DNA from: Candidatus Wallbacteria bacterium
Lineage (GTDB): Bacteria > Muiribacteriota > UBA6191 > JACPRK01
Length of the DNA stretch: 55,024 bases
NCBI GenBank assembly: GCA_016213845.1
Contig: JACQZN010000033.1
Location: 1 to 55,024 of the forward strand
Reading direction: 5' to 3'
In this document: positions 16,546 through 24,445 of the stretch, piece by piece
Layout: each line of letters begins with the position of its first letter
Numbering within the stretch: position 1 is the first letter of the stretch
Translations under genes and position numbers: made by a program
The notes under the pieces: model-generated
What the model saw: only the letters and a program-made list of their open reading frames with translations
Databases searched by the model: none
What the model was told of the DNA's origin: nothing

Positions 16546-16851
16546 ATGCGAGAGGCCCTGTCACGCATCGAGAAGCACGCGGGCCGTGCGCTTGCCGGCG
16601 CCGACGGTGGGCTCGAGGAGACGCTCCTCTTCTGGCTTGCCGGCCATTTCGCGATCTTCGCCGAGGCCGCGGGCGGGCTGTCCGCGGAGTTGCGAGAGGC
16701 GCACCCCGGCCTGCCCTGGCGCGCCGTCGAGGGGATGCGTCTCTACCTGGCGCAGGACCCCTTCGGGATCGCCCCGTCGCCGATCCTCAGCTCACTCCGC
16801 AAGGACCTCCCCCGCCTCGAAGCGATGCTGAGCGAGCTCGAGGGGAAGTAG
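16546..16851 (+). CDS. hepT: HepT-like HEPN protein lacking the catalytic motif
   Basis: The protein has 101 residues from the ATG; the frame is open back to a CTG at 16516, overlapping the mntA stop, and some family-like sequence (RNDGKRLREM) precedes the ATG. It is all-helical, with family features ALSRIEKHAG and LPWRAVEGMR. In active HepT the next segment is R-x4-H-x-Y, with His catalytic for RNA cleavage and Tyr the AMPylation target. Here it reads RLYLAQDPFG, that is R-x4-Q-x-P, so both His and Tyr are gone. I infer a dead toxin or a repurposed binding protein. Confidence 0.8.
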   Translation: MREALSRIEKHAGRALAGADGGLEETLLFWLAGHFAIFAEAAGGLSAELREAHPGLPWRAVEGMRLYLAQDPFGIAPSPILSSLRKDLPRLEAMLSELEGK

Positions 16852-16972
16852 TCGGGGCCAAAGTCGAAACTCCCGCGCGTCGGCCGCGAGCCCCCAGGCA
16901 AGCGCCTATCAGGCTCCCCGCTCGCCAAAAGTTCACTGCGAGCTCGAACGCGTCTCGTCCTTCAGTCCGCCC

Positions 16973-17007
16973 CTTCCAACTTCCGTCTTCCACCTTCTAT
17001 CTTCCTA
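16973..17007 (-). repeat. Five-unit heptanucleotide array ending at the metH stop codon
   Basis: Units on the plus strand: CTTCCAA, CTTCCGT, CTTCCAC, CTTCTAT, CTTCCTA. The final CTA is the complement of the metH TAG stop (17005-17007), so the array ends exactly at the stop codon. Confidence 0.88.
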
Positions 17008-20000
17008 CTCCCCCGCATTGAAGTACCGCGCTTGCGGGTGGTGGAAGACCAGCGCGCTGACAGAGGCTTCCGGCTCCATCATGTGGCCCTCGGTGAGGGT
17101 GACGCCGATCTGGGCGGGGTCGAGGAGTCGGAAGAGCTGCTCCTGGTCCTCCAGGCGCGGGCAAGCGGGATAGCCGAAGCTGACGCGGACGCCCCGGTAC
17201 CTGCTCTGGAAGCGCTCTGTCATCGACAGGGCCGGCGGATCGGGGAACCCCCAGGCTTCGCGGAGCCTGGCGTGCAGCATCTCGGCGAACCCCTCCGCGG
17301 CCTCGATGGCCAGCGCTTGCAGGGCATGGCAGAGGAGGTACTCGCCGCTGGCCTTGAGCCGCTCGACGTGCTGGCGGGCGCCGACGCCCGCGGTCGTGAC
17401 GAAGAGCGCCACGTGGTCGCGCCTTCCGGCCTCTCGGGGAGCCGTGAAGTCCGAAAGGCAGAGCCGCTCGCCGCCCCCCTGGCGCAGGAACCGGAACCGC
17501 TCCAGCTCCCGCTCCCGGGTTGCGTCCAGCAGGACCAAGTCGTCGCCCTCGGCCTGCGCCGGGAAGAACTGCCAGACGCCGTGCGCCTTCAGCCAACCTT
17601 CGCGCTCGCAGGTGTCGACGAGCCCGTCGATGAGCTGCTTGAGCTCCAGGGCTTTCGCGTCCCCGGAGGCCAGCAAGCGCGTGAAAGGGCCCTTGAGCCC
17701 GAGGTGCTTGCCGAAGAGCATCTGCGGGTTGATGAACGGCACCAGCTCGCGCAGCGACACGTCCCGGAGCACGTGGCGATCCAGATCGGGCGGCGCGGGC
17801 AGCTCGACGTCCCGGGCTATCTTCGAGGCGGCTTGCGCGGTCGAAACCGGCGCGGGCGCCTTGGGCTCCTCGGCGGCCCTGGCTTCCTGCATCATCGCGG
17901 CCTGGTCGGCCCGCACCCTCTCGACGAGAGCCGGCCGGCGAGCGGGGTCCGACAGCTGGTTCATGAGGTCCAACCCCTCCATCGCGTCCCGTGCGTAGAA
18001 GACGGGTGAGGCGCCGTACTCGGGGGCGATGCGCGTGTAGGTGAACTTCCGCGTCAGTGCCGCGCCGCCCACCAGCACGGGGCAGCCGACGCCTTCCTCT
18101 TTCAGGTCGGAGGCGGTCGACACCATCTGGAGCGCGCTCTTCACCAGGAGGCCGGAGAGCCCGATCGCGTCCGGCCGATGCGTCCGGTAGGCCCCGACGA
18201 TCGCCTCGCTCGGCACCTTGATGCCCAGGTTGATCACCTGGAAGCCGTTGTTGGAGAGGATGATCTCGACCAGGTTCTTCCCGATGTCGTGGACGTCGCC
18301 CTTCACGGTGGCCAGGACAATCTTCGCCTTGGTCGTGACGGCCTCCTTCTTCATGAACTGCTCCAGGTGGCTGACGCTGGCCTTCATTGCCTCGGCGCTC
18401 TGCAGGACTTCGCTGACGATCAGCTCGTTGGCGGCGAAGAGGCGGCCCACTTCGTCCATACCCTTCATCAGGGGGCCGTTGATGATCTCGAGCGGTGCGG
18501 CGGTGCGCAGGGCCAGGTCGAGGTCGGCGATCATCCCTTCGCGCGTGCCCTCGACGATGCGGCGGGCGATGCGCTCTTCCAGGGGCAGGCCGGAGAGCTC
18601 GTCCTTGACCTTCGCCTTCTTCTTCTTGTCGCGGAAGACGGCGGCGAAGTTGGCCACCGCGTCCTCGCGCCGGTTGAAGAGCAGGTCCTCGGCGGCCAGC
18701 CGCTCGTGGTCGGGGATGGAGGCGTAGCGTTCGAGCTTTTCGGAGTTGACGATGGCGAAGTCGAGCCCGGCCTTGGTGCAGTGATAGAGGAAGACGCTGT
18801 TGAGGACCTCGCGGCCGGCCTCGGGCAATCCGAAGCTGACGTTGGAGATGCCCAGGATGGTGGAGGCGTCGGGGAACTGCTGCTTGATGCGGCGGACGCC
18901 CTCGATGGTGTGGACGGCGCTGCCGACGTAGTTGGCGTCACCGGTGCCGGCGGGGAAGACGAGGGGATCGAAGAGGATATCCCGCGCGGGGATGCCGTAG
19001 GTGCCGGTGAGCAGGTCGTAGGAGCGGCGTGCGACCTCGACCTTGCGTTCGGGGGTGACGGCCATACCCTGTTTGGGGTCTTCGTCGATGCAACCGACGA
19101 CGACGGCGGCGCCGTACTCGGCCAGCAGTGGGCAGACCTTCCGGAAGCGTTCCTCGCCGTCTTCGAGGTTGATGGAGTTGACGATCGCCTTGCCCTGGAT
19201 GCGCTTGAGGGCGAGCTCCAGGACGGCGGCGTCGGTCGAGTCGATCATCAGGGGAACCTGGACCTTGCGGACGACGTAGCGGAGGAACTCCTCCATGTCC
19301 TTTGTCTCGTTGCGGTCGGGATTCTGGAGGCAGATGTCGAGGATCTGGGCGCCGCCGCGGACCTGCTTACGGCCGATCTCGCTGGCTTCCTCGTAGCGGC
19401 CTTCGGCGATGAGACCTTTGAACTTGCGGCTGCCGAGGGAGTTGGTGCGCTCGCCGACGATGACGGGTCTGTTGGTCTCGTCGGGCTCGAAGAACTCGAT
19501 GCCGGCCAGGGCCAGCTTGCGTTTGCCGGAGGGCCGCCTGGGCGGCTTTCCATCGACCGCGGCTGCGACCTCGCGGATATGCCCAAAGTGGGTACCGCAG
19601 CAGCCGCCCACGATGTTGAGCCAGCCGTGTTCGACGAACCGGGCGATCTTGGAGGCGAAGATCTCGGGAGTTTCGCCGAACTTGCCGTTCTCGTCGGGGA
19701 GGCCGGCGTTGGGGTAGCAGCTCACGTAGGTCCAGGCGAGCTCCGAGAGGGAGCGGAGGTGGTCCGACATGAACTCGGGGCCTGTGGAGCAGTTCATCCC
19801 GACGGAGAGCGGGTGCAGGTGGGCGGTGGAGGTGAAGTAGGCCTCGACGCCCTGGCCGGCGAGCATGGTTCCCATGAGCTCGATGGTGCAGGAGAGCATG
19901 ACGGGGAGCTCGGTGCCGGTTTCGCGGAAGTAGCGGCGCGCGGCGCGGCCAGCGGCCTTGGCGTTGGCGGTGTCGAGGCAGGTTTCGATGAGCAGGAGGT

Positions 20001-20514
20001 CGACGCCGCCGTCGGCCAGGCCGCGCACCTGCTCGTAGTAGGTGTCGGTGAGCTCGTCGAAGCCGATGCCGCCGGTGACGGAGAGGGTCTTGGTGGTGGG
20101 GCCGATGGAGCCGGCGACCAGCCTGGGGCGGCCTGTGCGGGCGTGCTCGAGGCAGGCCTTTCTGGCCAGGCGCGCGGCGGCGATGTTGATGTCGTAGGCG
20201 CGGTGGGAGAGGCCGTACTCGGCCAGGACCAGGGGGGTGCCGCCGAAGCTGTTGGTCTCGACGATGTCGGCGCCCGCGGCGAGGTAGTCGCCGTGGATCT
20301 TGAGGATGACGTCGGGGCGGGTGAGGTTGAGCGCCTCGTTGCAGCCCTCGAGCTCGGGCCCTCCGAAGTCGGCAGCAGTGAGCGCCAGCGGGTGCAGGGC
20401 CGTGCCCATGCCGCCGTCGAGGACCAGGATGCGTTCGTCCAGGAGCGCGCGGAGGTCTCGCTCCGCGAGCCTCTTGCCGGCGGGAGCTTCGATGGGATGC
20501 GGAAGTTGGGTCAT
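17005..20514 (-). CDS. metH: Cobalamin-dependent methionine synthase
   Basis: The enzyme makes methionine from homocysteine and methyl-tetrahydrofolate with a methylcobalamin intermediate. It has 1169 residues from the ATG at 20514 (MTQLPHPIEA); the open frame extends 67 codons further but with no family similarity. All four modules are visible. The homocysteine-binding barrel has its zinc cysteines (MNCSTG, GGCCGTH). The pterin-binding barrel contains VGERTNSLGSRKF. The cobalamin domain has the axial-His motif DVHDIGKN. The C-terminal AdoMet reactivation domain contains YRGVRVSFGYPACP. Full length means it can be reactivated without a separate protein. It is convergent with hepT and divergent from the lux-like operon. 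I looked for a cobalamin or SAM riboswitch in the 140-base leader and saw no convincing one. Confidence 0.96.
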   Translation of the reverse strand: MTQLPHPIEAPAGKRLAERDLRALLDERILVLDGGMGTALHPLALTAADFGGPELEGCNEALNLTRPDVILKIHGDYLAAGADIVETNSFGGTPLVLAEYGLSHRAYDINIAAARLARKACLEHARTGRPRLVAGSIGPTTKTLSVTGGIGFDELTDTYYEQVRGLADGGVDLLLIETCLDTANAKAAGRAARRYFRETGTELPVMLSCTIELMGTMLAGQGVEAYFTSTAHLHPLSVGMNCSTGPEFMSDHLRSLSELAWTYVSCYPNAGLPDENGKFGETPEIFASKIARFVEHGWLNIVGGCCGTHFGHIREVAAAVDGKPPRRPSGKRKLALAGIEFFEPDETNRPVIVGERTNSLGSRKFKGLIAEGRYEEASEIGRKQVRGGAQILDICLQNPDRNETKDMEEFLRYVVRKVQVPLMIDSTDAAVLELALKRIQGKAIVNSINLEDGEERFRKVCPLLAEYGAAVVVGCIDEDPKQGMAVTPERKVEVARRSYDLLTGTYGIPARDILFDPLVFPAGTGDANYVGSAVHTIEGVRRIKQQFPDASTILGISNVSFGLPEAGREVLNSVFLYHCTKAGLDFAIVNSEKLERYASIPDHERLAAEDLLFNRREDAVANFAAVFRDKKKKAKVKDELSGLPLEERIARRIVEGTREGMIADLDLALRTAAPLEIINGPLMKGMDEVGRLFAANELIVSEVLQSAEAMKASVSHLEQFMKKEAVTTKAKIVLATVKGDVHDIGKNLVEIILSNNGFQVINLGIKVPSEAIVGAYRTHRPDAIGLSGLLVKSALQMVSTASDLKEEGVGCPVLVGGAALTRKFTYTRIAPEYGASPVFYARDAMEGLDLMNQLSDPARRPALVERVRADQAAMMQEARAAEEPKAPAPVSTAQAASKIARDVELPAPPDLDRHVLRDVSLRELVPFINPQMLFGKHLGLKGPFTRLLASGDAKALELKQLIDGLVDTCEREGWLKAHGVWQFFPAQAEGDDLVLLDATRERELERFRFLRQGGGERLCLSDFTAPREAGRRDHVALFVTTAGVGARQHVERLKASGEYLLCHALQALAIEAAEGFAEMLHARLREAWGFPDPPALSMTERFQSRYRGVRVSFGYPACPRLEDQEQLFRLLDPAQIGVTLTEGHMMEPEASVSALVFHHPQARYFNAGE

Positions 20515-20940
20515 CGGGTGCCTGCCTTTTTCGGGAGCGTGGGAGGATACCACATGGCGCCGCTCCGAGTCGCCTCCCCGGTGTGACGGCCGGGAGGGAA
20601 GGGAGGGGCGACAGGAAATGGCGGGCACGCCCACTGCTGCTGGGGTGCTGAGCTTGACACGACTCGGCGAAGCACCTATACTCCGCGCTCCGACTGACGG
20701 TCTGGTTGTCCACACGGGGTTGCGGTTTTGCGAAGGGGGGGGGCGCGGTCTCGTGGCGCCGTCCAGGCCGGCAGTCGGTTCGAGGCGCGCCGGCGCCGTG
20801 GGCTCGGTGGCGAGACGGCCAGTCCTGCCGGGCTGTGAGCGTCCGGGATGGCGTGGAAGCGGCGCTCTCAGCGAGCGCGACAGCAGGGAGCGGGCTGCGG
20901 GTCAGCGTGGCATGACCGCTCGGAACTTCGGGAGCTGAAC
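20515..20940. other. Divergent intergenic region metH / lux-like operon
   Basis: 426 bases. It holds the metH leader on the minus side, the near-consensus promoter at 20654-20682 on the plus strand, and a leader of roughly 250 bases before the acyl carrier protein start. The leader has a poly-G run (20736-20744) and GC-rich self-complementary stretches. I recognise no riboswitch, sRNA or small gene in it. Confidence 0.5.
20654..20682 (+). promoter_or_regulatory. Sigma70-type promoter of the lux-like operon
   Basis: TTGACA (20654-20659), a 17-base spacer and TATACT (20677-20682): a near-consensus housekeeping promoter. Predicted transcription start is about 20689, leaving an untranslated leader of about 250 bases before the first gene at 20941. 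Confidence 0.75.
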
Positions 20941-21183
20941 ATGGAAGGAAACTCCGAAAAACTCTACCAGACCTTCGCGGCGGCGCTAGGCGTCGATCGG
21001 AGCCTGGTCACCGACGATCTGCAGTACAACAAGATCGCGCAATGGGACTCCATTGCCCATATGTCGCTCGTGGCCCAGCTGGAGACCGCCTTTGACATCA
21101 TGCTCGAAACCGAGGACATCATCGACATGAGCTCGGTCAAGAAGGCGAAGGAGATCCTGGAAAAGTACGATGTCAGGTTCTGA
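20941..21183 (+). CDS. Acyl carrier protein
   Basis: The protein has 80 residues and an acidic, helical make-up typical of carrier proteins. The phosphopantetheine attachment site is Ser37 in QWDSIAHMSL, a DS(I/L) motif of the stand-alone carriers in biosynthetic clusters (fatty acid AcpP usually reads DSLD). It should carry an acyl chain as a thioester for the enzymes encoded next to it. The ATG at 20941 follows a GGGAG-like site. The next gene overlaps it by 14 bases. It is first in a five-gene operon and is probably dedicated to that pathway rather than to bulk fatty acid synthesis. Confidence 0.87.
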   Translation: MEGNSEKLYQTFAAALGVDRSLVTDDLQYNKIAQWDSIAHMSLVAQLETAFDIMLETEDIIDMSSVKKAKEILEKYDVRF

Positions 21184-21943
21184 ATCCGCCGCCTCGAACC
21201 GTTGGCTGCAGGGCAAAGTTGCGCTCGTGACCGGCGCGGCGCGCGGCATCGGACTGGCGTCTGCCCGTCTGCTTGCAGGCCACGGCGCGACGGTCTACCT
21301 GAGCGGCCGAAGGCTCGAGTTGCTCGAAGCCCTGGCGCAGGAGGTTTCTGAACAGTCGGGGGCCGTCGTCCGCTCGCTGCTGCTCGACGTGACGGATCCC
21401 GCATCCGTCTCCAAGGCCTTTGGTTCGATCCACCGGGAGAACAAGGGGCTCGACGTCCTCGTCAACAACGCGGGGGTCCTCAAGGACGCGTTGATCGGCA
21501 TGGTCGGCGCCGAGGACATGGCGACGGTCTTTGGAGTGAACACCTTCGGAGTGCTCCACTGCTGCCAGTACGCCAGCCGGTTGATGGCCCGGCGGGGTGG
21601 GGGCAGCATCGTCAACGTCAGCTCCATCATCGGCGTGACGGGCAACGCGGGACAGGCCGTGTATGCCGCCAGCAAGTCCGCGGTCATCGGCATCACCAAG
21701 TCGCTGGCCAAGGAGCTGGCCCCCCAGAACATTCGCGTGAACGCCGTGGCCCCCGGTTTCATCGACACGGATATGGCGCGCTCGCTTTCGCCCGAGAAGT
21801 TCCAGGAGCGCGTAGATTCCATCAAGATGAAGCGCATCGGCACGGCCGAGGACGTAGCCGGCGTGATCTTGTTCCTGGCGTCGCCGTTGGCCGAGTATGT
21901 CACTGGCCAGACCATCGGTGTAGACGGCGGCATGCTGATATGA
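21170..21943 (+). CDS. SDR-family oxidoreductase, FabG-like
   Basis: The protein has 257 residues. It is a classical short-chain dehydrogenase: nucleotide motif TGAARGIG (21-28), NNAG (99-102), a serine near 151, and the active-site YxxxK as YAASK (165-169); the C-terminus ends GQTIGVDGGMLI. Such enzymes reduce 3-oxoacyl-ACP or other carbonyls with NAD(P)H. Overlap with the carrier-protein gene (14 bases) and with the following ligase gene (ATGA) shows translational coupling. I infer a role on acyl chains held by the neighbouring carrier protein; the exact substrate cannot be read. Confidence 0.88.
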   Translation: MSGSESAASNRWLQGKVALVTGAARGIGLASARLLAGHGATVYLSGRRLELLEALAQEVSEQSGAVVRSLLLDVTDPASVSKAFGSIHRENKGLDVLVNNAGVLKDALIGMVGAEDMATVFGVNTFGVLHCCQYASRLMARRGGGSIVNVSSIIGVTGNAGQAVYAASKSAVIGITKSLAKELAPQNIRVNAVAPGFIDTDMARSLSPEKFQERVDSIKMKRIGTAEDVAGVILFLASPLAEYVTGQTIGVDGGMLI

Positions 21944-23364
21944 CGTTCGCCCACCGGCTGGAGGGGTTCGGAGACCTGCCCGCGCTGGTCGAGGCCTCGG
22001 GTCGCCGAATGAGCTACGCGGAGCTGGCCTCCAGGTGCGATGCGCTCGGCGCGCGGCTGGGACCCGATCGATCAGTCGTTGCAGTCTCGGCGACGAACAC
22101 CATCGAAGCCGTCTCGTGCTACCTGGCCACGCTGCGTGCGGGGCACGTTGCGCTGTTGATCGACGAGGGGCTGGGACCGCAGGACTTCGAGCTCCTGCGG
22201 GAGCGGTACCGGCTGGGCTGGCACTTCAGACCGGACGGGGCACAAAACTACGAGTTGAGCCAGCTGACCTCGCGGACGCGCGAGTCCGTTCACCCGGATC
22301 TGGCCGTCCTGCTCTCCACGTCCGGCAGCACCGGTTCACCCAAACTGGTCCGGCTCACTCTGGCCAACGTCGACAGCAACGCCGCCTCCATCGCCGACTA
22401 TCTCCAACTCGGGCCCGGGGAGCGGCCGGTCAGCTCCTTGCCATTCAGCTACTCCTACGGATTGTCCGTGCTCAACAGTCACCTGCGCACCGGCGGCTGC
22501 CTGTTGCTGACCCGAGAACCCGTAACCGGCCGAGCGTTCTGGGACTTCTTCCGCGCTCAGCAGGCGACGTCCTTCGCCGGAGTGCCATTCCTCTACTCGA
22601 TTCTTCGTCGGCTCCGATTCGAGCGGATGGACCTCCCCTCCCTCAGGTACATGACGCAGGCCGGCGGAAGGTTGGATCCCGACAACGTCCGGTTTTTCGC
22701 TAAGGCTTGTCAGGAGCGCAGCTGCCGGTTCTTCGTGATGTATGGACAGACGGAGGCCACTGCTCGCATCTCCTACCTTCCTCCCCAGCTGGCGCACGGT
22801 AACTCCGGCAGCATCGGGCTGGCGATCCCAGGAGGTCGTCTGTCCGTCGTGGACGACCGGGGTGTCGAAGTCACCTCTCCTCGCGTGGCGGGCGAGCTGG
22901 TCTACCATGGTCCGAACGTCATGCTGGGCTACGCCGAATCTTTCGAGGATCTGCAACTCGGAGACGTGCAGCGCGGAACGCTGCGCACGGGCGATCTGGG
23001 CTACTTCGACGAGCAGGGATTGTTCTACGTGACCGGGCGGCTCAAGCGGTTCATCAAGCTGTTCGGGAATCGAGTGAGCCTGGACGAAGTCGAGGGTCAA
23101 TTGCGACGCGCGGGACACGAATGCGCCGTGACGGGCAGGGACGGATTGCTGGTGGTGGCCACGGAGCAGGCCGACGAGCCGGCGATCGGCGCCTTCATCG
23201 CCGAGCGATTCCGGTTCCACCACTCGGCCGTCCGGGTAGCGCGGGTGTCGGTGATTCCCAAGAGCCCGGGCGGAAAGCCGTTGTACGCCGAGCTTCTCCG
23301 GGAGTGTGGGGTCGAGGATGCCGGCGCCGAGCCGGGGCAGGCAGATGACTCTCGAGCTGTTTGA
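21940..23364 (+). CDS. AMP-forming acyl/amino-acid ligase (ANL superfamily)
   Basis: The protein has 474 residues, short for the superfamily but with all core motifs. The P-loop is LLSTSGSTGSPK (about 124-135), the A5 motif is YGQTEA (268-273), the hinge-region TGD is at 350-352 followed by GRLKRFIKLFGNRVSLDEVE, and the catalytic lysine is at about 446 in PGGKPLY. It should activate a carboxylic acid with ATP and load it on a thiol, most simply on the operon's own carrier protein. The stop overlaps the start region of the LuxE-like gene. Amino acid versus fatty acid substrate is not decidable by eye. Confidence 0.87.
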   Translation: MTFAHRLEGFGDLPALVEASGRRMSYAELASRCDALGARLGPDRSVVAVSATNTIEAVSCYLATLRAGHVALLIDEGLGPQDFELLRERYRLGWHFRPDGAQNYELSQLTSRTRESVHPDLAVLLSTSGSTGSPKLVRLTLANVDSNAASIADYLQLGPGERPVSSLPFSYSYGLSVLNSHLRTGGCLLLTREPVTGRAFWDFFRAQQATSFAGVPFLYSILRRLRFERMDLPSLRYMTQAGGRLDPDNVRFFAKACQERSCRFFVMYGQTEATARISYLPPQLAHGNSGSIGLAIPGGRLSVVDDRGVEVTSPRVAGELVYHGPNVMLGYAESFEDLQLGDVQRGTLRTGDLGYFDEQGLFYVTGRLKRFIKLFGNRVSLDEVEGQLRRAGHECAVTGRDGLLVVATEQADEPAIGAFIAERFRFHHSAVRVARVSVIPKSPGGKPLYAELLRECGVEDAGAEPGQADDSRAV

Positions 23365-24445
23365 CCGGCCGGTGTACGGCTTGAATCGCGTCGAGAAGGC
23401 GGAGTTCCTGCTGCCCCGACTGCAGGAGCTGACTCGCGCGCATCACGCCTCTTGCGAGCCCTATCGGCGGATTCTGGATGCTCGGGGAGGCTTCCCGGCC
23501 CAGAAGGACCCTCGTGGGGGGCTCGAGCAGTTCCCCTTCATTCCGGTCAGGCTGTTCAAGTCCCATGAGCTTCGGAGCGTTGCCTCCGAAGAGGTACTCA
23601 CGGTGCTGACGTCCTCCGGCACGACGTCCCAGGCGCCTTCGCGCATTGCGCTCGACCGGCTGACCGCGCAGCGGCAGACCAAGGCATTGGTCGTCATCAT
23701 GCAGTCGTTCCTGGGCAAGTCCAGGCTGCCGATGGCGCTAGCCGATCATGCGGGCGTCGTGAAGGATCGTCGCGCGCACTCGGCACGTGCGGCAGGCATC
23801 CTGGGCTTCCTGAATTTCGGACGCGACCACACGTACCTGCTCGACCAGACGATGCAGCTGGAGCGGCAGGCGTTGCTCGATTTTGCCCGGCGCCACGCGG
23901 GCAACCGGGTCTTCGTGTTCGGTTTCACCTTCATGGTCTGGGAGTACCTGATCCGCGCCGTGGAACGGTCCGGCCTGGGGCCTGTCTTCTCCGGTGGCAT
24001 CTTGATCCACGGCGGTGGCTGGAAGAAGCTGCAGGACTCAGCCGTTGACAACGAGACCTTCAAGTCGCGCGCCCGAGCCGTTCTTGGCCTGGATGCCGTG
24101 CACAACTTCTACGGCATGGTCGAGCAGGTAGGCTCGATTTTCATGGAATGCGAACACGGGGCGTTGCACGCGCCCGCTTTCGCCGACGTGATCATCCGCG
24201 ACCCCAAGGACTGGAGCCCGCTCGGCGACGGGAGCGTGGGTGTGGTCCAGGTGCTCTCGGCGCTGCCCGGCAGCTACCCGGGGCACAGCCTACTCACGGA
24301 GGACCTGGGGGTGTTGCTGGGCGAAGATGATTGCCCCTGCGGGCGCCTCGGTAAGCGATTTCGCGTGGTCGGCCGGATTCCGAGTGCCGAGCTGCGCGGG
24401 TGCAGCGACACGCACGCGGCCACGGCGGATGAGAGGCGAGTGTGA
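23345..24445 (+). CDS. LuxE-like acyl-protein synthetase
   Basis: The protein has 366 residues from the ATG at 23345. LuxE is an AMP-forming enzyme that activates a fatty acid, holds it on a C-terminal cysteine and hands it to LuxC. Visible marks are a phosphate-binding TSSGTTSQAPS, a YGMVEQ-type motif (NFYGMVEQVGSIF), a zinc-like CPCGR and the family end motif RGCSD with the likely acyl-accepting Cys353. The start overlaps the end of the ligase gene and its stop overlaps the GTG of the LuxC-like gene. With two adenylating enzymes in one operon, one may load the carrier protein and the other feed the reductase. No luciferase gene is nearby. Confidence 0.88.
   Translation: MTLELFDRPVYGLNRVEKAEFLLPRLQELTRAHHASCEPYRRILDARGGFPAQKDPRGGLEQFPFIPVRLFKSHELRSVASEEVLTVLTSSGTTSQAPSRIALDRLTAQRQTKALVVIMQSFLGKSRLPMALADHAGVVKDRRAHSARAAGILGFLNFGRDHTYLLDQTMQLERQALLDFARRHAGNRVFVFGFTFMVWEYLIRAVERSGLGPVFSGGILIHGGGWKKLQDSAVDNETFKSRARAVLGLDAVHNFYGMVEQVGSIFMECEHGALHAPAFADVIIRDPKDWSPLGDGSVGVVQVLSALPGSYPGHSLLTEDLGVLLGEDDCPCGRLGKRFRVVGRIPSAELRGCSDTHAATADERRV

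Noticed and set aside
18178..20586. Long plus-strand open frame (802 codons) opposite metH
   Set aside because: It is the high-GC antisense shadow of metH; composition is skewed to Gly/Ala/Val/Asp and no domain is visible.
20515..20653. Cobalamin or SAM/SAH riboswitch before metH
   Set aside because: I could not find the B12-box, the SAM-I core or the SAH consensus in the leader.
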